DNA of 36,466 nt from positions 1 to 36,466 of the IMG/VR virus record IMGVR_UViG_3300042377_000446; one strand, 5' to 3'. Under the pieces are notes generated by a model, which searched no databases, had not been told where the DNA came from, and worked only from the letters and a program-made list of their open reading frames with translations. Made by a program: the position numbers and the translations under genes. Within the stretch, counting starts at the first letter, position 1, and the number at the start of each line of letters is the position of its first letter. Below are positions 1 to 7,059 of this stretch, piece after piece. Source of the DNA: a virus.

Positions 1-207
1 CGTGCCTGCCGTGCCTGCCGTGCCTGCCGTGCCTGCCGTGCCTGCCGTGCCTGCCGTGCCTGCCGTGCCTGCCGTGCCTGCCGTGCCTGCCGTGCCTGCC
101 GTGCCTGCCGTGCCTGCCGTGCCTGCCGTGCCTGCCGTGCCTGCCGTGCCTGCCGTGCCTGCCGTGCCTGCCGTGCCTGCCGTGCCTGCCGTGCCTGCCG
201 TGCCTGC
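1..207. repeat. 9-bp tandem repeat, 23 copies, at the left edge
   Basis: Twenty-three head-to-tail copies of CGTGCCTGC run from base 1 to 207 with no mismatch that I can see. The unit is a multiple of three, so the array stays open in several frames. On the + strand it reads as repeated Val-Pro-Ala and continues into an open tail that stops at 257-259. The array touches the first base of the window, so its true length is unknown and the assembly may have ended here because it could not cross the repeat. Confidence 0.97.
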
Positions 208-259
208 CCTAGCTAGCCGCGCCCCGAAAAAAACTGAATTTTTTTCGCCAAAATCTTAA
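2..259 (+). CDS. Possible C-terminal part of a truncated protein with Val-Pro-Ala repeats
   Basis: A frame open from the left edge encodes about 22 Val-Pro-Ala units, then a short basic tail (LASRAPKKTEFFSPKS) and TAA at 257-259. If real, it is the 3' end of a gene that starts outside the window. Proline/alanine-rich repeats of this kind act as flexible linkers or tails, but nothing here names a function. The internal methionine-equivalent codons are just the GTG of each repeat, so no start can be chosen. The frame may equally be a by-product of a 9-bp satellite, because a 9-bp unit without stops is open automatically. The tail contains the AT-rich inverted repeat at 225-247, which is unusual inside a coding region. 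Confidence 0.25.
   Translation: MPAVPAVPAVPAVPAVPAVPAVPAVPAVPAVPAVPAVPAVPAVPAVPAVPAVPAVPAVPAVPAVPAVPALASRAPKKTEFFSPKS
225..247. terminator. AT-rich perfect inverted repeat, possible bidirectional terminator
   Basis: CGAAAAAAA (225-233) and TTTTTTTCG (239-247) form a perfect 9-bp stem with a 5-base loop. On either strand the stem ends in a T-run, as in short bidirectional terminators, but it contains only two G-C pairs, so it would be weak. It lies at the end of the possible repeat protein and before the first replication gene. Confidence 0.25.
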
Positions 260-339
260 CTAAGCAATATATGGGACGCAAAAAATTGAGCTTTACCCCA
301 CCCCCCTAAAAAAAGTAAAATAAATTCTTGCGCTGCATC

Positions 340-403
340 CAAATTTGTATAGAGTGTGTGCGCTGACTTATTGTTTGCCTATAGAGTTGACTATAGAAAT
401 TAA
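340..403. promoter_or_regulatory. Candidate operator/promoter region of the first early gene
   Basis: This part of the 184-base leader before the first gene holds an inverted copy of the phage element (CAAATTTGTATAG, 340-352) and a partial direct copy following TTGAC (TTGACTATAGAAATT, 387-401). CTATAGA also occurs twice, at 379-385 and 391-397, with a 12-base period. Related elements lie at 2942-2958 and 5156-5172, each just upstream of another early gene. I see no clean -35/-10 pair at standard spacing, so the element is better supported as a binding site than as a mapped promoter. Confidence 0.4.
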
Positions 404-442
404 AAATTAAATGCATCCCCGTTTTCTAGGTGCTTCATCCCC

Positions 443-2926
443 GTGAAGGTCAACCGCTTGGAGAAAGGGGGTGCGCTTTTTTTACCAGTTATGAATGAAA
501 ATATACTACACTTACCACACCATTTGCGCGATGAAGCATCCAAGCTACCAGAGGGACAGGAATACACCATTTTAACTTTGCCACCAGAGGGGGAAGGGCA
601 TAATGTGGGGCTTTTGAAAGTAGCTTCCATCTGCTATAAGATGGGGGTTGAGTTTGAAGATACGGTTGCCCACTTAGCTAATATCTATTCATCCGACAGA
701 CCAGACCACAACACCGCGCCACGCAGGGCAGCACTCAAAATATGGGGCGCAAAAGGGGAAATGCAAGCGGGAGAGGGGAAAGAAAAACTTCCAGACCTTT
801 CAGAAGAAATGCTTCTACGTTTCCGCAGAATGACACAAGCGGAGGTGATTGAAAAAACCCCACACAAAACAAACATCAAACCCACAGCGATATTAAAAAA
901 CCTTTTTCAAGCAGATGAAATCATCAACATCCAGCATGGCAAGCTAGAAGCGGGAACTTTGGTGCATGTCCGTGACCTTGAAAAAAACTTCCCAGCCGAT
1001 GAACTAGCTACCTATAAATTTCTAAACCCATCTATATTTAAGAAAGTTGAGGGTGTCCTAATCCCCGATGGGGACGGAGGGGAGAAACTATCTACCCGAT
1101 GCAATGCCAACGTGAAGGAACGTCCTTACATGTTGCTAGAGATAGACAGCAAAGATGAAGCATTGATTGAACGCTTCACCTCCTTCGCCATGGAACTAGC
1201 TAAATTCATCCCGCTCAAACTTGTTGTCGATACGGGCAATAAATCACAGCACTTTTGGTTTGATGCCCGTAACGCCGAACCCAAAGAGGTATCAGCTATC
1301 TTTGCGCTAGCTTGCCAGCACGGGGCAGATAAACAAATGGGGGTGCGCTCACAGATTGCACGGATGCCCAACGTATCAGCTTCCGATGAAGGGAGAGCAG
1401 CACAGCGGGTGATTTACTATGATCATAGTAATACTAGCTATCCAAACCCGCAGGGGCAGTGGGACGTAGTGGGGTTTGAAAAATTCATCAACTCTGCCAA
1501 GCAGTTAGATTTTTATTATTTCGGTGAGCGTTCTAAGTATTACATGCAATCCAATAACGCCACATGGATTTCGCTGAACAACTCTAGCTTGAACCGTCAG
1601 CTAGCTAAGGTGGGTTTCCGCCGCACTTTGTTGGAGGGGGAATTATTATCCCCTGTTGACGATATTATTTCATCCATCGAAACGGACAAATCTATCGAAG
1701 CAGCATTGCAAGGCGCATCTGGCAGACATGCGGGTTTCTACATGGAGAACGGATTTAGCTATCTGGTATTGAAATCCCCCACGATAATCAAACCCCGCAA
1801 AGGGCAGTGGGACACCATTAAGGATTTCCTTACCCACATGTTCGACCATACCCCCGAACAACTAGCTATCTTTTATGCATGGTGCAGTTCGTCAGCTAAG
1901 GACTTCCGCAACGGGGGCAAGCGCAGATCACTATTTAGCCCAGCGCAGTTTCTTAATATATTAGGTGAACCCAACTCTGGCAAATCACTACTCCTAAAAT
2001 ACATCCTACCATTTCTTTTCGGTGGACGTTCAGCGGATGCAGATGACCTATTCAGTGAAAAAAGTGTGTCCTTTAACTCTGACCTTTTTCAATGCGAACT
2101 ACTCTATTTAGATGATACCGACATTCTTTTGACTGACCACAAATCGCGGCACAAGTTTGGAGAGAGAATCAAAAGCTACACCGTTGGTGCTGGTGGCAAC
2201 TATCATCAGAAGTTTGGTGACAAGATACCCATTGCCCCGTGGTGGCGCATGGTGCGGATGATGAACCTAGAACCCGCTACGTTAGATACATTGCCCCAGC
2301 TAGATGAAGGGGTAGCTGACAAGCTAATCTTGCTCAAAGCTAGAAGCATGACGGGTGGACTCATTGACACCACTACAGCAGGGTGGTTTAACCCAGTGCG
2401 TGACCGTATCACAAGTGAACTTCCCGCTTTCCTTCATTTTCTGTTAGAGGAATTTTTCATTGATGCAAACATAGCTGACCCGATTAAACGCTTTGCAGTC
2501 AAAAGCTACCACAACCCAGCTATTGTAGATTTGCTGAACGCAGATTCACCCGAACGCTTCCTACTACAAAAAATCGACAAGGAAGCATCACACCAAATGT
2601 TTACCCCTTGTCTTTTTGGTGAAGATGATTCTCTTATACCTACCCCGTGGGAGGGAACATCTAGCGACCTTTACACCATACTCATAGAAGTTGGCTCAAA
2701 GAACTCTCAGGAGCGGTTTAAGCGCACTTGCCCTTCCCCTCGCGTATTGGTGAACCAATTACGCCAACTAGCTAAGGAACAACCCTCACGCTTTAATTAT
2801 TCAGGGGATGATCATAATGACATTACCCCTAAAAAGAAGAATGGAATTTTCTATTGGCGCATTGCTCCTTTTCAGCTTGTTGAGGAAAAAGAAGAAAAAG
2901 AAATAAATGATGAAGATTGTATTTGA
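443..2926 (+). CDS. Primase-helicase: AEP-like N-terminal part with D5/SF3-type helicase
   Basis: Likely replicative primase-helicase of 827 residues from GTG 443, or 811 from ATG 491. The C-terminal half has a Walker A motif, GEPNSGKS (residues 508-515), and a Walker B motif, LLYLDDTD (553-560, acidic pair 557-558), followed by a conserved-looking helicase core with PQLDEGVADK; this matches D5/DUF5906-type phage helicases. The middle resembles an archaeo-eukaryotic primase: an LLEID acidic strand (about 235), then a TG-N-K-S-Q-H segment (264-270) and an ARMPN strand. The start is uncertain: neither GTG 443 nor ATG 491 has a good ribosome site. An 11-codon frame (411-446) with a typical A-rich leader precedes and overlaps GTG 443. 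The protein ends in the acidic tail NDEDCI, shared with other early proteins. The helicase call is firm; the primase call rests on motif resemblance. Confidence 0.85.
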   Translation: MKVNRLEKGGALFLPVMNENILHLPHHLRDEASKLPEGQEYTILTLPPEGEGHNVGLLKVASICYKMGVEFEDTVAHLANIYSSDRPDHNTAPRRAALKIWGAKGEMQAGEGKEKLPDLSEEMLLRFRRMTQAEVIEKTPHKTNIKPTAILKNLFQADEIINIQHGKLEAGTLVHVRDLEKNFPADELATYKFLNPSIFKKVEGVLIPDGDGGEKLSTRCNANVKERPYMLLEIDSKDEALIERFTSFAMELAKFIPLKLVVDTGNKSQHFWFDARNAEPKEVSAIFALACQHGADKQMGVRSQIARMPNVSASDEGRAAQRVIYYDHSNTSYPNPQGQWDVVGFEKFINSAKQLDFYYFGERSKYYMQSNNATWISLNNSSLNRQLAKVGFRRTLLEGELLSPVDDIISSIETDKSIEAALQGASGRHAGFYMENGFSYLVLKSPTIIKPRKGQWDTIKDFLTHMFDHTPEQLAIFYAWCSSSAKDFRNGGKRRSLFSPAQFLNILGEPNSGKSLLLKYILPFLFGGRSADADDLFSEKSVSFNSDLFQCELLYLDDTDILLTDHKSRHKFGERIKSYTVGAGGNYHQKFGDKIPIAPWWRMVRMMNLEPATLDTLPQLDEGVADKLILLKARSMTGGLIDTTTAGWFNPVRDRITSELPAFLHFLLEEFFIDANIADPIKRFAVKSYHNPAIVDLLNADSPERFLLQKIDKEASHQMFTPCLFGEDDSLIPTPWEGTSSDLYTILIEVGSKNSQERFKRTCPSPRVLVNQLRQLAKEQPSRFNYSGDDHNDITPKKKNGIFYWRIAPFQLVEEKEEKEINDEDCI

Positions 2927-2958
2927 CATTTTCTAAAAACCCTATACATATTTGTTTG
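2923..2958 (+). promoter_or_regulatory. Candidate promoter with the repeated early element
   Basis: TTGACA (2923-2928) overlaps the stop codon of the primase-helicase gene. CATATT lies 18 bases further on as a possible -10, and it sits inside CTATACATATTTGTTTG (2942-2958). That 17-mer matches the element at 5156-5172 with one difference, and both are followed within a few bases by a run of C. It would drive the two DUF6283-like genes and perhaps the nuclease. The alternative reading, a TTG to CATATTTG pair 21 bases apart as in Bacteroidota-type promoters, is also possible. Confidence 0.45.
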
Positions 2959-2992
2959 CCCCCCTCAAATATAACTAACCAAAAAGAAAAAT

Positions 2993-3439
2993 ATGTGTCA
3001 ACCTACTGAACAAAACAACCAAATGAACGTATGCTGTGGACAATGCCCATTTGCACGTAGCACCCCTAAAGAATACCTTGATACCAGAGGGCAGAACGGG
3101 GAACGCTTTGCAGGGCAATCCATCGGTGCATTTGCGCTACCATGCCACATGCGTAGTGAATTTGATGAATTTAGAACGAACCCACATGCCGCCCCTCTTT
3201 GCGCTGGTGCTGCCAAGTTTCGCGCCAACATAGAAGTAGCTGATAAATTATCTCCCCGCCTTGGACGCTTGCCAGCAGACACCGTGAAGGTCTTTGCTAG
3301 CCATGCAGAACTTCTAGCACACCACGAAGGAATCAGTATTGAGGAAGCTCAAATTAAACTAACGAAGAAATCTGTTAGAGAGATGCTAGCTGATGAACTT
3401 CAAAAAGCAGGGGTGCAAGTTATCTCGGTCAACTACTAA
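2993..3439 (+). CDS. DUF6283-like cysteine-rich small protein (first of two paralogues)
   Basis: A 148-residue protein with an ordered Cys pattern: C15-x2-C18-P-F, C51-H52 and C70-A-G-A. The gene 12 bases downstream has the same series (CxxCPF, CH, CAGA), so the two are paralogues or descend from a duplication. The motif set matches my memory of DUF6283, a family of small phage and actinobacterial proteins of unknown function. The cysteines and the histidine probably bind a metal ion. A C-terminal extension of about 70 residues, mostly predicted helix, is missing from the neighbour. ATG 2993 follows an A-rich leader without a Shine-Dalgarno sequence. Its position between replication genes suggests an early role in nucleic acid metabolism or host takeover, but no activity can be assigned. 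Confidence 0.75.
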   Translation: MCQPTEQNNQMNVCCGQCPFARSTPKEYLDTRGQNGERFAGQSIGAFALPCHMRSEFDEFRTNPHAAPLCAGAAKFRANIEVADKLSPRLGRLPADTVKVFASHAELLAHHEGISIEEAQIKLTKKSVREMLADELQKAGVQVISVNY

Positions 3440-3451
3440 CTAACCTACCAA

Positions 3452-3784
3452 ATGAACTACGATCTAACACAACCTTGTGACAACTGCCCTTTTCGTTCGG
3501 ACGTAACCCCTTACCTACACCCCCAACGGATAAGGGAAATAATAGGGCAAGAGTTTTCTTGCCACAAAACAACCACGTGCAAGGGGCGGGACAACTCACA
3601 CCCCAAAGCGCAACACTGCGCGGGTGCTTTAATCCTCCAAGAGAAGATGGCACAACCACACCAAATGATGCGGATAGCTGAACGCTTAGGGATGTATGAC
3701 CGCACCAAGCTAAAGATGGATGCACCCGTTTATGACGGGGTGGTAGAAATGCTAGTCGCCTACACAACAAAACACACCAAATAA
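3452..3784 (+). CDS. DUF6283-like cysteine-rich small protein (second of two paralogues)
   Basis: A 110-residue protein carrying P-C9-x2-C12-P-F-R, F-x-C37-H38-K-T-T, C43 and H-C56-A-G-A-L. This is a fuller version of the motif series in the preceding gene and a better match to DUF6283. The spacing of the Cys/His residues suggests one structural metal site, which is inference. It starts 12 bases after the upstream stop (leader CTAACCTACCAA) and ends 8 bases before the next start, so the three genes look co-transcribed. No catalytic motif is recognisable. The second copy lacks the C-terminal extension of the first. Confidence 0.78.
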   Translation: MNYDLTQPCDNCPFRSDVTPYLHPQRIREIIGQEFSCHKTTTCKGRDNSHPKAQHCAGALILQEKMAQPHQMMRIAERLGMYDRTKLKMDAPVYDGVVEMLVAYTTKHTK

Positions 3785-3792
3785 ATAAAAAC

Positions 3793-5094
3793 ATGACCAA
3801 ACCAAAAGAAGAATGGAAAACAAAGAAAACCCTAGCTATGGATGTTCTCGATGAAGAACTACATTACGACTGGGGCGCGAGTGCCGCAAAGCAATGGAGA
3901 ACTTGCAAAGGTTCAGTAGCTTTCATCAATGAAGCGAAAGCTGATAAGCTAATCCCTAAAGAAACCACATCTGTCTATGCAGAGGAAGGGGTAAAAGCAC
4001 ATAGCTATGCTGATAATTATCTCAAAGGTGAAATCACCCGTGATGATATTCCCACTGAATTTTTGGAACACCTTGAAGGTTACATTCAGCTAGCAGAGGA
4101 AATTGCTTTAACCAAAGGCAACCATGGGTATGTATTCACCGAGCAACGCATCCCTTATTTTTACAACGACACTGAATATGGAACGGTTGACTTTGCCGTA
4201 GCTACCGAAGAAAAAGTTACTATCCTTGATCTAAAATATGGGGTGGGGGAAAAGGTTGATGCATTTGAAAATAGCCAAATGTCTATCTATGCGTTGTCCT
4301 TAATGAAATACCTTTCCCGCAAGTTCAACATTCGATTTACTATGAACACAGTAATTTCGATGAACATCTACCAACCGCGTCATCGTTCGTTCGATGGGAT
4401 AGCTGAGACGTGGGAAGTTAGCTACTTTGATTTATGCAAATATGGTGCAGAGATCGAAGCTGACTACAAAGAATCAAAACTAGCCAAGTCCAGCGACCTT
4501 AACCCCTCCTACGATGCTTGCCGTTTTTGTGATGCTCGCCGCATTTGCATAGCTAGAGTAGCTAAGATGTTTGATGGCATCCCCGATGAACTCAACCCGA
4601 TTAAGAACAACGTAACAACCGAATCTATTAAAGAAATGAAAAAGAACATGATGGAGATAACTGATGCAGTCCGTGTGCGCGTTGCCGCAGTGGGCAAGGA
4701 GATAGCTAAGTATTTTGAAGAACTCAATGAAGATTCTTTAGAACGCATTGAGCAAGGTGCTAAGATTGATGGGTTGAAAACGATTGATGGCGGCAAAGGC
4801 AACCGCAAGTGGGGCAACAATGAACCCCAAGCAGATAAGCTACTACGCAACATCCCTGCCGCTGATCGCTATGCCCCTAAAAAACTTCTATCACCCGCTC
4901 AAATTGAGAAAGTGTTAGCCAAAACAGGTGTGCCAGTTGACAAACAATCCGCTCGGTTTATTACCCGCTGGAAAGAGTTAGTGCAGCAACCAGATGGTGC
5001 GCCGAAACTCGCGTTAGCAAGTGACCCAAAACCCGCACGTGTTGTGGCTATTGATAGCTTTGAGGATGAATTAGACGAAGGTGACTGCATCTAA
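3793..5094 (+). CDS. DUF2800 Cas4/RecB-like PD-(D/E)XK nuclease with probable Fe-S cluster
   Basis: A 433-residue predicted DNA exonuclease or end-processing nuclease. It has the RecB-family series: E65-G-x3-H70, GTVDFAV (D133), ILDLKYG (D146-x-K148) and Q162-M-S-I-Y-A. Four cysteines are placed as in Cas4 and AddB, one early (C38) and three in the block C243-x2-C246-x5-C252, so an Fe-S cluster closing the nuclease domain is likely. DUF2800 proteins are common phage replication/recombination genes and are often encoded near DUF2815 ssDNA-binding proteins, as here. The last 130 residues contain a helical region and end in the acidic tail DELDEGDCI. ATG 3793 is taken because it follows the upstream stop closely; ATG 3838 is an alternative. 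Activity on DNA is inferred from the family. Confidence 0.85.
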   Translation: MTKPKEEWKTKKTLAMDVLDEELHYDWGASAAKQWRTCKGSVAFINEAKADKLIPKETTSVYAEEGVKAHSYADNYLKGEITRDDIPTEFLEHLEGYIQLAEEIALTKGNHGYVFTEQRIPYFYNDTEYGTVDFAVATEEKVTILDLKYGVGEKVDAFENSQMSIYALSLMKYLSRKFNIRFTMNTVISMNIYQPRHRSFDGIAETWEVSYFDLCKYGAEIEADYKESKLAKSSDLNPSYDACRFCDARRICIARVAKMFDGIPDELNPIKNNVTTESIKEMKKNMMEITDAVRVRVAAVGKEIAKYFEELNEDSLERIEQGAKIDGLKTIDGGKGNRKWGNNEPQADKLLRNIPAADRYAPKKLLSPAQIEKVLAKTGVPVDKQSARFITRWKELVQQPDGAPKLALASDPKPARVVAIDSFEDELDEGDCI

Positions 5095-5149
5095 AAACCC
5101 TTGTAGAATATAGGGAAAAAAAATAATTAAAAATAATTGCAGAAAAAAG

Positions 5150-5178
5150 TTGACACTATACAAATTTGTTTGTATTCT
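5150..5178 (+). promoter_or_regulatory. Sigma70-like promoter with overlapping palindromic operator
   Basis: A perfect -35 TTGACA (5150-5155), a 17-base spacer and TATTCT (5173-5178) make the best promoter-like sequence on the + strand. The spacer consists of CTATACAAATTTGTTTG (5156-5172), which contains the perfect palindrome ACAAATTTGT. A protein bound there would block polymerase. A C-run follows at 5179-5184. It lies 58 bases upstream of the gene at 5236. Confidence 0.6.
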
Positions 5179-5235
5179 CCCCCCGCAAACAATTTGCAAA
5201 CAAACTAACCATACAAAAAAAAAGAAAAAATTATT

Positions 5236-5796
5236 ATGAAAATGAACCAACCAGACAACAGTAACAAAGGATTGAATGAGCAAGAAAAAATTGCCATGTC
5301 GATCACACACCACATTGGTAAAACAGTAGAACCAATCTGCATTGCCATTAACGCTATTGCTGAAAAAATCCTTGCCGATAAAATGGGTGGAGGTGAATTT
5401 TTCCCACACGTGTTTTATGTTTCTCATAATCGTGTGTGCGTTATGATTCTTGTCAAAGAAGATATTGTGAAAGAGTGTATGCCAACACCCGAACAAAATA
5501 CTCATATCTCTGCCATGCTTCACCCGCTAGCTGAGATTCTTAGTGTAAACCCAGAGTGGCACAACCATGTGATATGCATCAACGCTGTTGGGTTTGGTAT
5601 CTACAACACAACCATGCACGGGGATGTAACCAACTTGCAAGATATGATAGAACTGCATGACCAAAAATCGGTGGAAGCATGTGAAGCTATGCTAGCTAAT
5701 ATGGGGCAAGGAGAGGAAAAGAAATTCACCCCCTCCATCCCTGCACTGCCATCATTGAATAACTCCAACCCATTCCCTAACAACTTTAGAAACTGA
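5236..5796 (+). CDS. Hypothetical early protein
   Basis: A 186-residue protein that I do not recognise. It has an N-terminal polar segment, then a predicted mixed alpha/beta region with hydrophobic strands (HVFYVSHNRVCVMILV, HVICINAVGFGIY) and a Pro/Asn-rich tail (IPALPSLNNSNPFPNNF). There is no signal peptide or membrane segment. It stands alone between a good promoter (5150-5178) and a good terminator (5824-5853), so it is probably a separate transcription unit that is strongly and perhaps controllably expressed. That arrangement would suit a regulator or a host-directed early protein, but this is inference from context only. Start ATG 5236 has an A/T-rich leader; the next Met is two codons later. 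Confidence 0.72.
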   Translation: MKMNQPDNSNKGLNEQEKIAMSITHHIGKTVEPICIAINAIAEKILADKMGGGEFFPHVFYVSHNRVCVMILVKEDIVKECMPTPEQNTHISAMLHPLAEILSVNPEWHNHVICINAVGFGIYNTTMHGDVTNLQDMIELHDQKSVEACEAMLANMGQGEEKKFTPSIPALPSLNNSNPFPNNFRN

Positions 5797-5823
5797 ACAT
5801 AGTTTTTATCCCCTCCACGAATC

Positions 5824-5853
5824 GCCTTACCAGTTGAATCTGGTAGGGCTTTT
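5824..5853 (+). terminator. Rho-independent terminator
   Basis: GCCTTACCAG (5824-5833) and CTGGTAGGGC (5840-5849) form a 10-bp stem with one T-G pair and a 6-base loop (TTGAAT), followed by TTTT (5850-5853). It lies 28 bases after the stop of the 186-residue gene. The T-tract is short but the stem is strong. Confidence 0.7.
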
Positions 5854-5918
5854 CCAGTGAGAAGCAAAAGCACTAATGCCTAGCTAATCAATTCAACAAA
5901 ACAAACTGTAAATATATT

Positions 5919-6533
5919 ATGCAACTAAAAATTAAAAATTGTCGGTTATCATTTAGCAACCTCCGCAAGCCTTACGTGCCTAAGACGGGCGACCCAAAGT
6001 TTACCTTCACGGGTATCTGTTCACCAGATACGCAAGTGGAAGTGAACCTTGGTGGGGGTAAAGAACTACTGCCATACACCAAGTTTTCCAAAGTGGTGGA
6101 TGCTGTGTGTAAGGAGAAGTGGGGCAAGACCCCAGCCAAGCTAGAAATGTATGTCTTTGCGAAAGCAGATATGCAAGTCGGCAGTCGTGGTGCTAAGGTG
6201 GATGAAGATGGGGAATACTATGACGGTTATGACGAAAATACTTGGTTTTTTTCCGCTGGAACAAAAGTAGCTGATGCCCCCACTGGTATCATGGTCATTG
6301 ATCAAAAGCGCGAACCCCTCCCTGCTGCCGCTGGTCATCCTATCAACGGGGATTATGTCAACGCAATCATCAACGTGTTCGCTTACGAATACGAAGGTAA
6401 GAAAGGCATTTCAGCTAGCCTTGAAGCTGTGCAGTATCTCCGCAAAGGGATTCCGTTCGGTGCAGAGAAGGTTGGCAAAGATGCGTTCGATGACGAACTT
6501 GAAGACGAAGACATGGATGATGACAGCATCTAA
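5919..6533 (+). CDS. DUF2815 single-stranded DNA-binding protein
   Basis: A 204-residue protein matching DUF2815, the T7 gp2.5-like phage ssDNA-binding family. The N-terminal RLSFSNLRKP and the following G-x-P-K-F-T-F-T-G-I segment are typical of the first strands of its OB fold. The tail (about residues 190-204) is strongly acidic and ends MDDDSI. In gp2.5 and bacterial SSBs the acidic C-terminus recruits polymerase, helicase and other partners, so the same role is likely here. Related endings occur on the primase-helicase, the DUF2800 nuclease and the partial gene at the right edge. It probably coats unwound DNA during replication and recombination. The leader (ACTGTAAATATATT) lacks a Shine-Dalgarno sequence. 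Confidence 0.82.
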   Translation: MQLKIKNCRLSFSNLRKPYVPKTGDPKFTFTGICSPDTQVEVNLGGGKELLPYTKFSKVVDAVCKEKWGKTPAKLEMYVFAKADMQVGSRGAKVDEDGEYYDGYDENTWFFSAGTKVADAPTGIMVIDQKREPLPAAAGHPINGDYVNAIINVFAYEYEGKKGISASLEAVQYLRKGIPFGAEKVGKDAFDDELEDEDMDDDSI

Positions 6534-6576
6534 GATTTCTAGCTAATTATCAACAACCAACAACCAACAGAAAATT

Positions 6577-7020
6577 GTGAACATCACCATTGAAATCCCA
6601 GCACTTGATCGGTTATGTGCCATCCTTGAAAAAGGTGTGGCAATCCCCTCAATCAGTCACCGTGCTGTAGAAACCCCAGCTAGCCCTGCCCCTGTGGTTG
6701 CTACTCCCCAAGAGGAAACTCCAAAGGAAGAAGCACCCTACGTGACTAAGCGCAACAAGGCAAAGAAAGAGGAAACTCCAAAAGAGGAAACTCCAAAAGA
6801 GGAAACTCCAAAAGAGGAAACCCCGAAAGAGGAAACTCCGAAAGAGGAAATCACCGTTGATACACTTGCTGACCTAGCACGTGAATACATCGGTGCTAAT
6901 AGTCCTGCCCACTTGCGTAAGCTATTGGATGAAGCAGGGATTAAAGGAGAGAAAATCACCACGTGTGATAAGTCTTTCTACCCTGCCATCAAAGCAGCAT
7001 TAGTTAAAGCTATCGGGTAA
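6577..7020 (+). CDS. Hypothetical protein with KEETP repeats and a small C-terminal helical domain
   Basis: A 147-residue protein starting at GTG 6577 (MNITIEIPALDRLCAIL). It has three parts: a short N-terminal helix, a Pro/Glu/Lys linker with five exact-length KEETP units, and a C-terminal segment (VDTLADLAREYIGANSPAHLRKLLDEAGIKGEKITT). The C-terminal part resembles the small helical domain that I recall in phage proteins encoded beside DUF2815 genes, where it also follows a Lys/Glu/Pro linker. Function is unknown; a DNA- or SSB-associated accessory role is only a guess from position. It begins 43 bases after the SSB gene behind an ACCAACAACCAAC leader and is probably in the same operon. The structured RNA candidate follows it. 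Confidence 0.72.
   Translation: MNITIEIPALDRLCAILEKGVAIPSISHRAVETPASPAPVVATPQEETPKEEAPYVTKRNKAKKEETPKEETPKEETPKEETPKEETPKEEITVDTLADLAREYIGANSPAHLRKLLDEAGIKGEKITTCDKSFYPAIKAALVKAIG
6766..6852 (+). repeat. 15-bp in-frame tandem repeat (KEETP)
   Basis: Five full units of AAAGAGGAAACTCCA with only third-position changes (6766-6840) plus a partial sixth unit that leads into the C-terminal domain. The near identity points to recent expansion or contraction by slippage. The product is a charged flexible linker. Confidence 0.9.
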
Positions 7021-7059
7021 GGGTAAACCCCCAGCTAGCTAGCTAACCAAACGCTGACA

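Noticed and set aside
1-207. CRISPR-like array
   Set aside because: The 9-bp units are adjacent with no spacers; it is a simple tandem repeat.
6738-6962. Long frame on the - strand opposite the KEETP repeats
   Set aside because: It is a shadow of the 15-bp repeat, with low-complexity SSFGV units, and overlaps a better supported gene completely.
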